64,000 bases of DNA, from positions 133,004,951-133,068,950 of the forward strand of contig CM041292.1 of NCBI GenBank assembly GCA_023052935.1, written 5' to 3'. Source of the stretch: Piezodorus guildinii. Taxonomy: Eukaryota; Arthropoda; Insecta; Hemiptera; Pentatomidae. Below are positions 33,123-45,412 of this stretch, piece by piece. The position numbers and the translations under genes are program-made. Numbering within the stretch: position 1 is the stretch's first letter; each line of letters starts with the position of its first letter. Under the pieces are notes generated by a model. The model was not told the DNA's origin. It worked only from the letters and a program-made list of their open reading frames with translations, and made no database searches.

Positions 33123-35087
33123 ATTAATATTTATTAGCTATTAATATAACTATATTTTTACATTGTTTGAGATGCAACACAAGCCACATTAATTAAATTA
33201 GAATCAATATATATGAACGTTATATAAACTTTAAAAAGAATGAGTTCCATTTAAGATTAATATATTGTAGTAAAACTTATTGATAATAAACATAATGACG
33301 TTGTATTGAAAAGACGAATGGGATGACGATAATTAACATATTGTTTGCAACGATATCCTGTTTAAACTAAACGATCTAAGATTCTTATATGGTAAAGAAA
33401 AATGACAAAAATAGACACGAATAAGAATAAATGCAAAAAAAAAAAAAAAAAAGTCAATGGATAATGCTGGCTGAAGCTGCTCACCATTTTTATAATCGAT
33501 AAAAAAAATTGGAATTAATAGCTAAAGCATAGGGAAAAAATAAAATTTTAACTATATACACGCTCTTAACTCATTGATTTTTGAGGATAAAAAAAAAATA
33601 AAAATAACATAAACAAATTGATCTATACATTTAAGTCACAAATTAGAAGAGATGTTAACTCGTTTTTTTTTTTTGTTTTTTTTAATATAGAGAAAAAAAA
33701 AAAAAACTATTAGTCTTATATGGTAAGCCATAACTTATTAGAGATGTTATTCCCTAAAAACTCAGTTATTATTGATGATGGAGAAAAATGAAAGGTGTTC
33801 TGGAATCATGAAATTTGGTTTGAATTAATAAAATGGAAATCGAAAGAAAAGAAAACGAAATAGTAAAGAAGTCAAAATTTTAGGGAATTTCAAAATACAT
33901 AAAACCTGACAAAAATCCGTCGGTCCGCCTTACGAACTAATAAAAAAATAAATACCATAAAAATATAATTTAAATGTATTATTTTAATGAATTTTGTTGA
34001 CAGCCTAATAACTGAATATTTCGTGATTTTGGTGTGTGTTTTAAAAGGTGGCTATACGAAAAAAAAGATACCAAAAAAATAAAAAATAAATAAATAAAAA
34101 TAAAATAGAAAAATTAATTACACTCCTGGTATAATTAATTTTATTTATTTCTTATCCTAAAAGAATATATGTTCTATTTATAAAATATAAGATAATATAT
34201 AACGGAGTTGTCATGTGAAAGGGATTGAAAAATAGCTACAACTTAATTTTAGGTTGAGATAAACGTTTGTTGACTATATGAACCTCTAATAATAATAAAT
34301 TAGATAAATAAATATATCACGCTGTCAGAATATTGTTTAATTGAGTTATCTATAATAAATAAGTGTTGTGATAATCTGACGATGACAGGGCTCATGAAAG
34401 CTCATCAAACTTAGCAGGGGAGGGGAGGGGACGCAATTATCGCTTGTTTCAATATAAAGCTGACCTACCTTTACCGCCAAATACCTCAAACCAAATTAAG
34501 TCAAATTTTGTTTAGTTACTTGAAATCAAAGCTTATTAAAGTTTTAAGATAATTAAACTGTTTTTACTTAAATATAATAAGATATATATTTTTTATTATT
34601 GATTTATTTAGAAATAATACACTATGACACATTCTGAGGCAATGATTATTAAATCTATAAGAAAATTTTCATTCCATATGTACAGAGTAAAATAAATAAA
34701 TACAAAGATAATAAAGAGAAAATGAAAAATAATTGCATAATTAAATAATTGTATCGGCCTAGATATCATGTTGTCTTTATCCTCATTGAAATATGCCCAC
34801 AAGGTTTAAATGCCGAATCTTTAAAAATGCATTTCTCGAAAATAACACTAATTTTATAGGTTTAACAATAATAATTTTGATTATTTATTTCCACAACTTT
34901 TGTTTTTTTCTTACTTTCAAAGTTACGATTTTTAAGGTTATACATAATTTTTCATGATAAATGTGTCTATGTGGTCTCTAATAACATAATATTATTATAT
35001 TATATAAATACAATATAACAAAATTAATGTTAATTTATTTTTAATGATTTTTTGTTATATTAAGATTTATATAGCTCATTTGTTTGT
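33123..35087. other. AT-rich stretch, no gene seen
   Basis: Mostly A/T homopolymer runs. 34375-34450 is more complex (AGGGGAGGGGAGGGGACG) without coding signal. Confidence 0.5.
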
Positions 35088-35200
35088 GTTAGCGAAGTTC
35101 AGTTTAAAAAAAAATGAATATAATTTATCCTATTTGTGCTAATAGCAACAAGGTGTGGGTAATTATTCGGAATAAACAAACTTAATGTTTATTTATTTAA

Positions 35201-35453
35201 ATGATTTTCTACATTGTAGATTTATAAATAAGTTTGATCCTTTATTTGATTCAAATTTTCTTTATTTTTTATTTCCAACCTTTCTGCCTAGACTATCTTC
35301 AAGCTAGTACTTTTTTTTTTTCATCTGATACATATATGTTTGTGGTCGCTAATAAAAAAACACTTCCTCGAAATGTTGGAAGAAATAAATAAACAAAAGT
35401 TGAATTAATTAAAGGATCGAACTTATTTATAAATCTACAATATAGAAAATCAT
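35201..35453. repeat. Inner palindrome with opposed CGAAATGTTGG-type motifs
   Basis: 35201-35254 pairs with 35400-35453 (ATGATTTTCTACATTGTAGA against TCTACAATATAGAAAATCAT). Farther in, TCCAACCTTTCTGCC at 35275 faces CTCGAAATGTTGGA at 35367. The architecture is like the 16851-17140 palindrome but older. Confidence 0.7.
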
Positions 35454-35611
35454 TAAAAATAAATGGTACTAATTGTACCAATTAAAAAATCTCCTATTGT
35501 GAACTGTATAATAAAAACTTAAAATTATGAAATTTAAAATTTAGATTTCGCCCAGAATAATGGATTTCCAAAATAGTTTTACAAGGAAATTTAGGATAGA
35601 CAACAGATTAC

Positions 35612-35678
35612 CTAGTCGCCTTCTTCGTGTCTTCTTGAACGGGAAAGCTCTGGCTTGTTCAGTCTCCTCCAGCTGCTC
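35612..35678 (-). CDS. Candidate exon inside a TIR element, unrecognised
   Basis: On the minus strand a 67-base segment follows GCAAGATAAAATACAG (acceptor-like, ending 35679) and is followed by the donor-like CTAG|GTAATC. One frame reads EQLEETEQARAFPFKKTRRR, a charged, amphipathic sequence very unlike translated AT-rich DNA; another ends in a stop at the last codon. I do not recognise the protein. Because it sits between terminal inverted repeats, it may be a captured gene fragment, or the element may have inserted around a real exon (less likely). No partner exon is proven. Confidence 0.33.
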
Positions 35679-36049
35679 CTGTATTTTATCTTGCAAAACT
35701 TAGGAAATCTAAATCTTAATTTGAGTCCCTCTATCGTAACCGGTGACCGTATATATCGTCACGGACTACAAAAACATAAAACTGAGACAAAATCTCAATT
35801 AAGCCTGACGCTATATAAAAACAAAAGACAGTCTAATTAAACAACTGTGCCTTATCCACGGCTCAACCTAATTAAATTTAAGTAAATCCCATAAAATATT
35901 ATTATTTTAAATTCGCGTACGCGCGAACAACAAATAAACATTAATTTTGTTTATTCCGAATAATTACCCACCCCTTTTTGCTATTAGCACAAAAAGTATA
36001 AATTATTTTCAGTTTTTTTAACTGAATTTTGCTAACTGACACTAAGCAA

Positions 36050-36175
36050 GTGTGCTATATACATCTTCAACATCAGACATGATAGACATGTGGAAGGAAA
36101 GTGCCCGGTGGCACCTCTTCCTTGGCTTTAATTTAGCAGAGATCTTTTATCCAGCTTCTCTTCAGCCTTATTTTA
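36050..36175 (-). mobile_element. Family 3 retroelement 3' end
   Basis: The complement reads RLKRSWIKDLC at the RT C-terminus, then a UTR with hairpin GTGCCACCGGGCAC at 36114-36101. It lies 14 bases outside the TIR element. Confidence 0.55.
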
Positions 36176-36382
36176 AGAGACGTTTCAGCTATTGACATGT
36201 CGTTTATAAGTCTATGATCAGTTTACTATGAAATCTGTATGTATAGTTTCGTTGTTTACATACCAAGGATCTTTCGTTATGAGTCATAACATTTTTCATT
36301 GAAACTATTTCAGTATATTTCATTAAATATATTTGATGAAATATATTTTAGAAAATATAAAAGCAAGGCATATACTAGGTAT

Positions 36383-36560
36383 CACTCCTTTCATGAAAAC
36401 TCCACTCCCACTCCAATCTACAAGATTCAATCATTGCTTCCTCTTCTATTCCTGACAATCCTCCGAGGTGTCTGAAAAGAAGATGGTCTCGCAATCTTCT
36501 TGTTAAGGTTTACTACTTGCCTATGGGCAGTTTTCTTCGTGTTTTTTTTTCATGTATTTT
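36383..36560 (+). mobile_element. Family 3 retroelement 3' end
   Basis: Encodes NPPRCLKRRWSRNLL, the C-terminal end of Jockey-type ORF2, then a UTR hairpin around 36513-36531 (TTGCCTATGGGCAG). 5'-truncated. Confidence 0.6.
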
Positions 36561-36749
36561 ATCATTAAGTAGCATATTTACTAATATAAGTAGCATGAAA
36601 ATATACAGTAGTAAATTTCAATAAAATACATTTAAAAAAAAAGTCTTACTGAGACATTAAATTTCTCTTCGACCGTATTATAGTTGCTGGAATGAAAATA
36701 AGTGTTTCAATACTAAAATTAGGCGAGTAAGAAATATTGTATTGTAATT

Positions 36750-37456
36750 TTATTTTATATTTAAGACGACTATACGTCCGAGATGTTACAGAATATTTTT
36801 CATCAAAATTGGCTTACCGGAGGATCTACTTTATACCATGCATTTTGCACCTTTTTACGATTTTCTCAAAAACAGCTCCAACGATTTTAATTCAACTCCA
36901 TATATCGATGTAACATTTGATGGACTTTAATATTATACAGGTTTTATTCTGATTTAAATAGTATGACAGGGTTTATATGCCGATATTTTTAATTTTCTTC
37001 TTCTAAAGTACCTTTAATTTTGTAGATTTAAAAAAAAAAATTGGAACATCATCTTATCAGCATAGATAAATAACGGGTAAATATGTAAGTTAGGCCAATT
37101 TGATAAACAACTAAAAAATAAAAGTGCAAACATATTTTTTTATTAAACTTTTGTGTTTTCGAACACAAGAATAGTAATATAGATGTGTAATATACCGTTG
37201 GATAGCTAAAGATTTCAGAAAAAATATTATCTAATACACGGAATTTTGAAGTTTACGGAGAGTTATGAAAAGCCGATAAAACTGACTAACTGTTGTAGAT
37301 AAAAATATAATAGATTATTTAATAAAACACATGTTTCTATTGAAAATCAAAATATTTAGTACTTAAACAATGTATTGTATATTTAAATGTATTTTTAAAG
37401 AAATTCTTTAATTGATTTTAACAACGTAATTGAAAGTCGTGTGTTGGGCGCACCAG
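36750..37456 (+). repeat. Family Q repeat, left end missing
   Basis: TTTAAGACGACTATACGTCC to AAAGTCGTGTGTTGGGCGCA in the same order as 61550-62241. Confidence 0.8.
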
Positions 37457-38079
37457 ATTTTCACGAAAGTATTTAGTCAATTAGATAATAATTCTCATGT
37501 AGCCGAAATGGAGTTTTTTAGATAGAATATGAAAAAGGATGCCGACAGACAGAGGAGAGAGAGATGATTGCCGGGCTCTGATTGTCTCCTGCCGTGAGAA
37601 TGGCCTGATAAATCGTTGCTTGTGGGACATAAACTGGCCATCAACCGCCGGCTCTAGGCTCGTCTCTCTTAGTCACCATCTAATACACTCCTCCACTCTA
37701 CAACCTATGGCTCTTTCCAACAGATTGATAAACCTGACAGTATTGAGATAGGAAGTATATAACAATTTATTAGAACTATTGAGAAAGAACTCTTACTTAA
37801 TAGATAAAAATAATGTCTTCCCTGAGGAGGGTGAACAACACTCGAAAGTTCCTACTATCATCTATTTGCTCTGAGAACATAAAACCATTAGACTGAAGAA
37901 AGTCGGAACTCCCAACTATTAAAACTTATTTATTTCGAATTCAATCTCGCATCATACACTTTCTAGTTATGTGAAAACTATTACCTTTACTTTAAGTACA
38001 ATAAAAGGGACTTATCTTTATTAAAATGAACACATAATTTATCAGCAAAACCCATGTCGACTATAAGACTTCATAGATA
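37457..38079. other. No proven gene; complex island 37530-37760
   Basis: 37530-37760 is GC-rich and has open frames on both strands; the minus one includes DGQFMSHKQRFIRPFSRQET after an acceptor-like CGAGCCTAG at 37657-37649. It contains GGCCTGATAAATCG and GGGACATAAACTGGCC, which look like regulatory-block sequence. A coding exon or a conserved non-coding element are both possible. Confidence 0.3.
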
Positions 38080-38978
38080 TACACTCATTCAATAAAGTTT
38101 TCATACAGCATGGTATTAATTTGCAGGCCTATTTATTTTTAGGTCAAAGATTTCCTATTGAACAAATTATTATTACTAATATTAGATAAAAAAAATATAC
38201 GTTTATTTTTATTTCAACATTAATATAAAACGAAGCAGAGTGTCATTTAATAATGATAAGTCAAAAAAGTTTCCATACACTTTCAATATTAATCCTTTTT
38301 GTTGTACGATGATCGTCTTTTCCAGTGTGACCTGTACTAATCTTATCTCTGTACTAAACTCTCAGTCCAGTATTAACTTTACTTGTGCCTGGGAAACTGA
38401 TTTCTTATCAATGTGCGCGTTTCTCGTGATTTGAGAGAGCTTATGGTTCGTTACCAAGCGCAGAGCTTATCTCTAAGACAAATTGCACATCTGTTGAATA
38501 AGTCCCATGCTTATGCTAAAAGACATACAGGGTTAAATCTCTGGAGGTTAGACCACATGCTAGAAGACCTAACAAACTGGAGAATCAACACAAGCGATCC
38601 ATCCTTGCTGAAGTCCATGCAAATCCTCACACTACCGCAATCTCAATGGTCATCAGAATAGACAGACACTTTGGGGTTTGCGATAGATTCAAGTCAACCC
38701 AGAAACAGTCAGAAAATTTAAAGAAGGGAAGAATGCAGTGGTCGAGTCGCAAGAAGAAAGTCCTTCTGCAGTAAGATAAACTGGAAGAAGCGGCTACAAT
38801 TTAGCAGGGAGTTTGTAAATAAACCCACAATTTCTGAGTCATATTCTCTGACGAATCCAAATTTAATATTTTTGGACTAGATGGATGGTCAAAAGTTCCA
38901 AAGTTCTACAATATAATTCCTTTATTTGCATTTATCCAAGTATGTTTGGGTGTATGGAAACTTTTTTGAGCGAGAGTA
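38080..38978 (+). mobile_element. Tc1-like DNA transposon, internally deleted
   Basis: Ends are inverted: TACACTCATTC...AGTTTTCATAC at 38080 and GTATGGAAACTTTTTTGAGC...GAGAGTA ending 38978. An inner copy of the tip, AAAAAAGTTTCCATACACTT at about 38265, gives an IR/DR arrangement at the left end. A transposase relic lies between (38413-38905). Outer TA dinucleotides fit Tc1 insertion at TA. A second copy with the same overall structure is at 59984-60814. Confidence 0.85.
38413..38905 (+). pseudogene. Tc1 transposase relic (HTH and DD34E part)
   Basis: RDLRELMVRYQAQSLSLRQI with AHLLNKSHAYAKRHTG at 38425-38540 corresponds to the N-terminal helix-turn-helix of Tc1 transposases. 38842-38900 gives FSDESKFNIFGLDGWSK, the segment around the second catalytic Asp. 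Stops at 38659 and later, and the lack of the final catalytic Glu region, make it non-functional. Catalysis would normally be cut-and-paste at TA. Confidence 0.8.
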
Positions 38979-40129
38979 TTTGTCGACCTCAGTTAAGTGG
39001 TTACTTATCGGAGTGTATTTTTAATGATTTTAGCAACTTTTTTTTTACTAAGACATACTGTTAAGAAATTAGATTGGTTTGAATGAAAAAAAAAATACAA
39101 AAACAATTTCTCCCACAGTTTTTAAGTGTTTGGGCTTATATGACGCGTTCTAGCTCAGGTAATGTTACTTAAATCGCAAAATTTCTATGTCAGAAATTTA
39201 ATGGAGAACTTTTTTCACTAAACTCATTTGTAACTAGGACCTACCGTTCAGGAGCAATACTGGTTTCCATGGAAGAGGTCACATTATGCTTACGTCGTGT
39301 AATGTCTTTACCTTAAAAAACGTAACAAATTTGGCACACTCTAGCTGTGGTTGGTGTTGCTTTGATCACAAATTTACCGACAGTAAATTTTTTTAGTAGA
39401 CGATATAGAGCTTTTGCAAATGGTTCGTCTTCATATATTGTAAGAATAATGCTCATATGGGTTTAACAAAGTATATGTATTAATTTTGTTTAATTTTTGA
39501 TGATTTAAAAAGCTAATAAAATATTTTGAATCGTTTGCTGTGTGCAAGAGAATGGAAGATGTTCGTCTACAGTGTTTGACTATTTATGATGAAATGGAGA
39601 AAACGAATATCTTCTAAGGATAAATAACTTCTACTTATGATTATTATTGATGAGTCTAACTTTCCGTAGTTTGATTTGGAGCAATCTGGTAATTTTGGAC
39701 AGAAATATAAAATTGGTGAGGCGTGTTTGGAGTTCCGGTGTTCAGGAAGTCTCATGCCAATCGGTCTGTTATGAATACGTAGAATGTGTAGTAAAACCAT
39801 CAGATTTAAACCTTGAAGAAAATGTATTTTCCATAATAACTGTGAATGTAAATGTTAACTTCTTAATGGGAGGTAGTTTAAGCATATTTTATTTTGTATG
39901 TATCTTCTAATTACTATTATGTTAAACTGTAAATTGTTAAAAAAAAATGTTTGGAGTACGTTATCACTTTGAATCTATAAAATACGAACAAATAAAATAA
40001 TACACTCAATAAGGACTGATTAGAGCTGACAACTAAATAATTATTGAGACATCTTGTCGTAGTTTTCAATTGAGGTTATCAAAACTTATAAAATGTTTTA
40101 ATGTTTGTAGTTACAAGCGATTATGGTAT
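38979..40129. other. No gene recognised
   Basis: An 87-codon plus frame at 39647-39910 and an alternative frame reading IIIDESNFP near 39645 faintly suggest a transposase fragment, but stops and lack of further motifs leave this unproven. Confidence 0.35.
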
Positions 40130-40655
40130 CTCAAGGTTAATAAAACCGTCACTATTATCGAAACGCACACAGCTTTAATTGGATAAGACCCTCTTAGATC
40201 AGTCGTGTGATAAGGAACTGAGAAGTGGATGCTTAAAGTAGCCGACCAGCGAGCCCTTAGAATCTTCGAAAGGAAAATTATGAGACGAATTTTCGGTCCT
40301 ATAAACGAACATGGCATATGGCGTATTAGGCGTAATCAAGAATTGGATGACCTTATACAGAATTAAGATATACTAAGGTTTTTTTTAAATCGAAAGAAAT
40401 TAGTTGGCTGGGTCATATCGAGCGTACAGGTTTATGCCAGATAAAAGGATGCTTAAGAAGGTTCTGCGAGAAACGTTTCCAGGAAAAAGAAAGAGGGGAC
40501 GCCCACGTAAATGTTGTATTAAGGACGTAGGAGAAGCCCTTTCTAAAATTGAAGTGACCTACTGGAGGAGGCGGGCCGTGGCGAAGCATTTGTTGGAGAG
40601 GCCAAAGTTTATCTTTTACTGTAAAGCAGGAGAAGAAGAAGAAGTTACAAGATTT
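40130..40655 (+). pseudogene. Non-LTR reverse transcriptase C-terminal relic
   Basis: 40227-40365 encodes EKWMLKVADQRALRIFERKI and GPINEHGIWRIRRNQELDDL; 40400-40430 gives SWLGHIERTG; after a frameshift 40440-40560 gives PGKRKRGRPRKCCIKDV. This is the conserved tail of many arthropod non-LTR RTs ('LRIFERKxLRxIFGPxxExGxWRIRxNxEL', 'LGHxxR', 'GKRxRGRPRxxW'). One stop and one shift are visible, and there is no upstream RT core. Confidence 0.75.
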
Positions 40656-40693
40656 TAAAATTAGTTGAATCAGAATTAGCTTGTCGTGGATAA

Positions 40694-40900
40694 GTAACAT
40701 TAGGAGCGGGGTGGCCGAGCGTGTTATCTCGCGTTGCTGTGAGCACGCGTTGCCTAGCAACAGATAACCGAAAAGTTAAAACCAAATAATTACGAGTTCG
40801 ACTCATGTGCTGGGGATTTCGTCTCGGCATATATCCCCCGCCCTCACTCCCTGGCCCGAGAGAACCCCCGTATAGCCTTCAAAGGCGAGGTAGGAGAGGA

Positions 40901-40952
<52 letters not shown>

Positions 40953-40959
40953 GTAACAT
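40694..40959 (+). mobile_element. tRNA-derived SINE B with 50-base A tail
   Basis: GGGGTGGCCGAGCG matches the A box and 5' part of class II (Ser/Leu-type) tRNAs. A hairpin formed by GTTATCT/AGATAAC and GTTGCT/AGCAAC follows, then ACGAGTTCGACTC as B box. The tRNA-unrelated body ends in about 50 A residues (40902-40951). GTAACAT at 40694-40700 and 40953-40959 is a short target duplication. The unbroken tail suggests recent insertion. It is not a tRNA gene because the acceptor stem does not close. Confidence 0.8.
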
Positions 40960-41397
40960 CATTATAATTGAATAAAAAAAAAATTCAGAAAAAAAAAACT
41001 CTAACCATTGAACTTCATTGGAACTAACGCAATCCTACGATTCGGAAGAACACAAGAGTAAAGGAAGCTCAATAGATTAACACAAATCTTAATACTGATT
41101 CCCTTCTAATCCAATCAAAATACATTTCCTGCCCAGTTTATTGGCCGAAATGTTATAACCTTAAATAGATGTATGCAAAACGGTTTAGACATACAGGTGT
41201 ATGAAGCCGTCTTAAGTCTGCAGCAGCTGACTCCAACTTTTATCGGGTCTGAATATTCCACGCAAAACATTACGTTTAGAAAGTAAGTTCTACTAAGAAC
41301 TATTTTGTTTTGGCAAGCTAGGAACTCTGATAATTTTGAAGATCATTCAATGATCTTTAAACGTTCCGATGTAACAAAAAAAAAAAAAAAAAAAAAA
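40960..41397. other. No gene seen
   Basis: Nothing supported; ends in an A run next to the family Q copy. Confidence 0.5.
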
Positions 41398-42180
41398 TTT
41401 CACTTACCCCCATTTCTAAAATTAATCTAATAACATTTAAGTAAGTTAGGTTTAAAAAATATTAAAATAATTGCATTGCTTCGATGGAAATTTTTATTTT
41501 AGATTAAATAATATAACAACAGAAATTAGTTTCTACAAAAATCACTTAATTTTAAAAACTTTTATCACTCTAAGACATAGTAATTTGTAAATAACATTTT
41601 TCCATTTTTTTTACCTTTTCAGCCGAATAATATAAATATCTATATTACTATTCCTGATTAAAAGAAAAGGAGAAAAATACATCTGAAATTTTCCTTTTCA
41701 GTTGGTCACCGCATTCTTTCAAATTCCATATTTACCCATGTTTTATCAATGTAAACATGAGGAAATGGTTAATCATTACAAATCATAAGAATAAAAGATA
41801 TTTTGATAATTATGTATTAAAGCCCTTTCGCATTCGTTCTGTCAAATTAAAACCATAGTAATCAATTTAAATCAATATAGTAAGTTTAATGAAAATCGTT
41901 AGCACCATTTTTGCGAAAGTGCCAAGTGGTATCTCAACGTAAAAATAGTTACTTCCGTTTAAATTTTGTGAACAGATTCCAGACTTTTAATTTCATTAAA
42001 TATAAAATTCCAGTTTTGTACGACTTGTCGCGCAGACCTTCTTAGGGAACTTAACTTAAATACAATCAGGTGACCCTAAAACGTAAATTTCTGTTACAAA
42101 CTGGAATTCGTAAAGTGTTCACCATCGCAATACTTTTACTTACTGTATTTTTTATACAAACAATGGGTAAGTAAAAGTAA
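41398..42180 (-). repeat. Family Q repeat
   Basis: TTTCACTTACCCCCATTTCT at the left; AATTCGTAAAGTGTTCACCA, ATCGCAATAC and GGGTAAGTAAAAGTAA at the right. The CTGGTGCGGGCAACACAC tip is replaced by an A run. Confidence 0.75.
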
Positions 42181-43640
42181 AAATAAGAAGAATTAATAGA
42201 GTATGTAACAATCAAACTTGTTCTAAATAATTACGTGAAGCGAATTCCTTCGTTAGTAATAACGAGGAGATAAAATTTTCCAAGTTTTAGACACCATAAT
42301 CTTCAAGAAGGTTCTCAGTTTTACGATTTTCTTCATCTGCACTTACTCTCATTCATCCAGTGTTACGATATGCTTGTCCAAATCAGAATTTTATTTCAGA
42401 ACATAGTCTATAAAAAAATGTATTTAATTTTTATTATTATTGTTTTTATTGACCACTGCGTAGTCGCGCATCCAGCGAATGTGAGGTATTATTTTCTTCT
42501 TGATCAGCGTCCTGAATTTTTACCAATCGTTATTAGTTTAGTTAGGTAAATCTTCTAGGGCATCGTCTTTTAACAAGGAGGAAGAAAGGGAAGAAACAAG
42601 TTGATATGGGTGGTGATGTGTTGATGAATGAAACATGTTATATTTGTCGTGATTGTAAGAATTTACTTTTAGGATGTTTGTGTCATTGTGTATCGTGTGA
42701 TTCGAAACATACCTAGGCGCTGGATTAAGTTGTTTGTATTTTGTTTGCGTGTAGTCTATAAAAATTAGATCGAAAAACTATATACTATAATAATTACCAG
42801 CATGTTATGTTCTATAACATAATCATCATTAAGTGATTAAAAGTAATTCATAATAAATCTAGCTCTGATGATATGATGAAAAAAAAAAAAAAAAAATTTA
42901 CTACTTCTCTGGAACCAGTTTGACCTATCTAAAGTTGAGAAAGGATGAAAAAGCTAATTTATTAAGAATTATGAGGCCACTTAAATGCTAGTAAAGCCAG
43001 GAAGACATATGGCGGGGAGGAAGTTGCTATAACTATCCCCATCTTTTGCCAGCAGTTACTCAGTCCATGCCCTTCCGCCTAATCTTTTGCTTTCAACATA
43101 TTTCTTGGACCATTGTCTAGGAGAACAGAAACTCCATTTGAAAATGTAAAGAGACTTTAGATCATCTAGAATTTTACACATTAGTTCAATCCAATGCTAT
43201 CAATTGGTAATTTTAAAATGTATCAATAAATAAAAACTTAATTATTAATATACTTTGGGCCATTCATTTCACTTAAAACTAACTTATTTGGAGAGCTACT
43301 ATTGGTTGTTTCTCTAAACGCTTTTATATGTATTTGTCTTTAAACAGATTTTTTTGATGTATAGTTGAATTAAATGCAGTAGTAAATATAAATTTATAAT
43401 AATAATTACAAACAAAATCAATCTATCTATCTACGCTTTGGCTCTACAGACCCTGTAGGGCTTTGGCCTCTGACAAATCCTCTTCTAATCGTCACCGTCA
43501 GCCGCATGTCTCCTCTATATCCTCACACCAACCCGACGCAGTTAAACCTCAACGTCCACAAGCTATCCCATGCGTGGTCTTACTTGGATTCTCCTTTCTT
43601 CTGGTAAATGGTATAAGAGTAAACAAGAAAAAAAAAAATC
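42181..43640. other. No gene recognised
   Basis: 42440-42720 and 43435-43600 are more complex. The latter starts TTTGGCTCTACAGACCCTGT, repeat-like, with short frames only. Confidence 0.4.
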
Positions 43641-44830
43641 TACTGCTCGCAACACACGATTTTTATTTAACAGCGGTGTGAATGTAAATTTAGGAACTTT
43701 AAAATAAACTTAGAGTTAAAAAAAAATTCCAAGAATTACAATTATCTTCAGTGGCAACATGTGTACCAGATTAAGAAATCTAACAATAAAATTAATATCT
43801 GCAACAATCACTTATTATTACCCAATTTTCATCTCTATCCGTTATCTTATACAGCTTTGCAAATAGGATAACATTTTTTACGGAAATCTTTACCTTTCCA
43901 ACGGTATATTATACACTTAAATTACTTTTCTCGTTTAGTTGCTTATTAATTAAATTCGTGCAACTAGTATACGTACCTGTTTTTATCAATTATAACATGA
44001 TGAAAAGCTTAATTTTTCAACCCAACAAAATTAAACATACTTTAAAGAATACAAATTAGGAATATCAGCATTGACAGACTATTCATCAGAATGAAACCTA
44101 AATTTTATAAAATCACCATTGTTGAAGCTAGTTTAAGTTAAATCGTTAGAGCTGTTTTTGATAAAATCATAAAAGTGCAGAGGCTAAAAATGAGCTGGCT
44201 ATGTCATAAATTACAGCCCAGAAAGGGGTTTCCTTCCCATTTCCTTATCGTCAGATAACTTCAGAATGGTGCGAATAAAACAAAGGAAGAAAAAAAAATT
44301 AATAATAGATATCTTATTAAAACATATTAATTTGATATTAATGTATAGACCAAGGGCAACTTGTTTTTATAAAGAAGAGTAAAACAACAAATTCAAATAC
44401 TGCACAAGGTTCAATATGTAGACTATAGCAACGCCTTCATTTCAGTAGAACTTCCACAACCGCACGACCTCTAGGTATGCTTTAGAAACGTGTAGGAAAA
44501 ATAATAAAAATAGAAAGAATTAAAAATTATTGCTGTAACAATTATTGGAGGAAACATTTAAAACATATTTATTAATAAACAAGGGATTCAGATTTTTTCA
44601 AAAGATGTTTTAGGCAAGGATGTTGTCCAATATTTAATGTATATTCATTCGAAATAAAGTTTAAACAAATACAATAAAATTCAGTTGCGATGGAAACATT
44701 TATTTTCCGCACACAAACACATATTTTTTGCAGTACTTGGTTATTTGTACTCAGGGGTCCCCTAAAACGAATTCGAACATTTTCCGATTTGTAATACTTT
44801 CTCATACTATATATTTTATACATAAAGAAG
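43641..44830 (-). repeat. Family Q repeat, diverged
   Basis: Starts CTGCTCGCAACACACGATTT, ends near ATACTTTCTCATACTATATA with CAGTACTTGGTTATTTGTAC, TCAGGGG before it. Longer than other copies, so it may hold additional sequence. Confidence 0.7.
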
Positions 44831-45412
44831 AGAAAATAAAAACCGAAAGTTATCGACTTCATAATTTTTTTTGTTTCTGTACTATCCGGAATTTTTTATG
44901 AATTATGAAACATTCTGAAATAATTAAAATTTTGTTTACAAGGAATCAAAACAGTTTGAATGCTTTTCACATTGGATATTGATCCTATTAATCTGGATGA
45001 GTTGGTCGATTAAAGGTTGGATTAAACGGATTAAGGTTAGTGCCTCAGCTACCTTATTATCCTATAAGTCAGGATCAAAGAGTGTCTAATGAAAAACTGA
45101 TGACTGGAGGCGAAGATGCGCTCTATTGGAGGATTTTTTTTTATTTCTTTTAACTCGAAATAATTCAACAGCCGCCGTTTAAGGGCTAGTTATACAGTAT
45201 AAAACCTTATAGATCAAGAAAATATAAACTAAACAAAACAAATTTAAAGTTAGTTGCTTTGAAGAAGAAAATACTTTACGAGCTAAAATTAATAATATGA
45301 TAAAGCAGACATAGCTTATTTAGTCAATTTCATAATTTTTCTGAACCTAATTCATAATTTTTCTAAGCCTAATTCATAACTTTTTTGTAAAAAAAAATTC
45401 ATTAGAAAATGG
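44831..45412. other. AT-rich stretch, no gene seen
   Basis: No supported feature. Confidence 0.5.

Larger units (their letters stand above)
35088..36036. mobile_element. TIR DNA element, 105-bp terminal inverted repeats
   Basis: 35088-35192 is the reverse complement of 35932-36036 with exact coordinate symmetry and scattered mismatches (GTTAGCGAAGTTCAGTTT outer tip; GGGTAATTATTCGGAATAAA inside). The 949-bp element contains an inner palindrome (35201-35453) and an exon-like segment (35612-35678). No transposase is visible, so it is non-autonomous. A target-site duplication could not be fixed. Confidence 0.8.

Noticed and set aside
39645..39910. Transposase fragment (IIIDESNFP)
   Set aside because: One short motif-like string followed by a stop; no terminal repeats or further motifs found.
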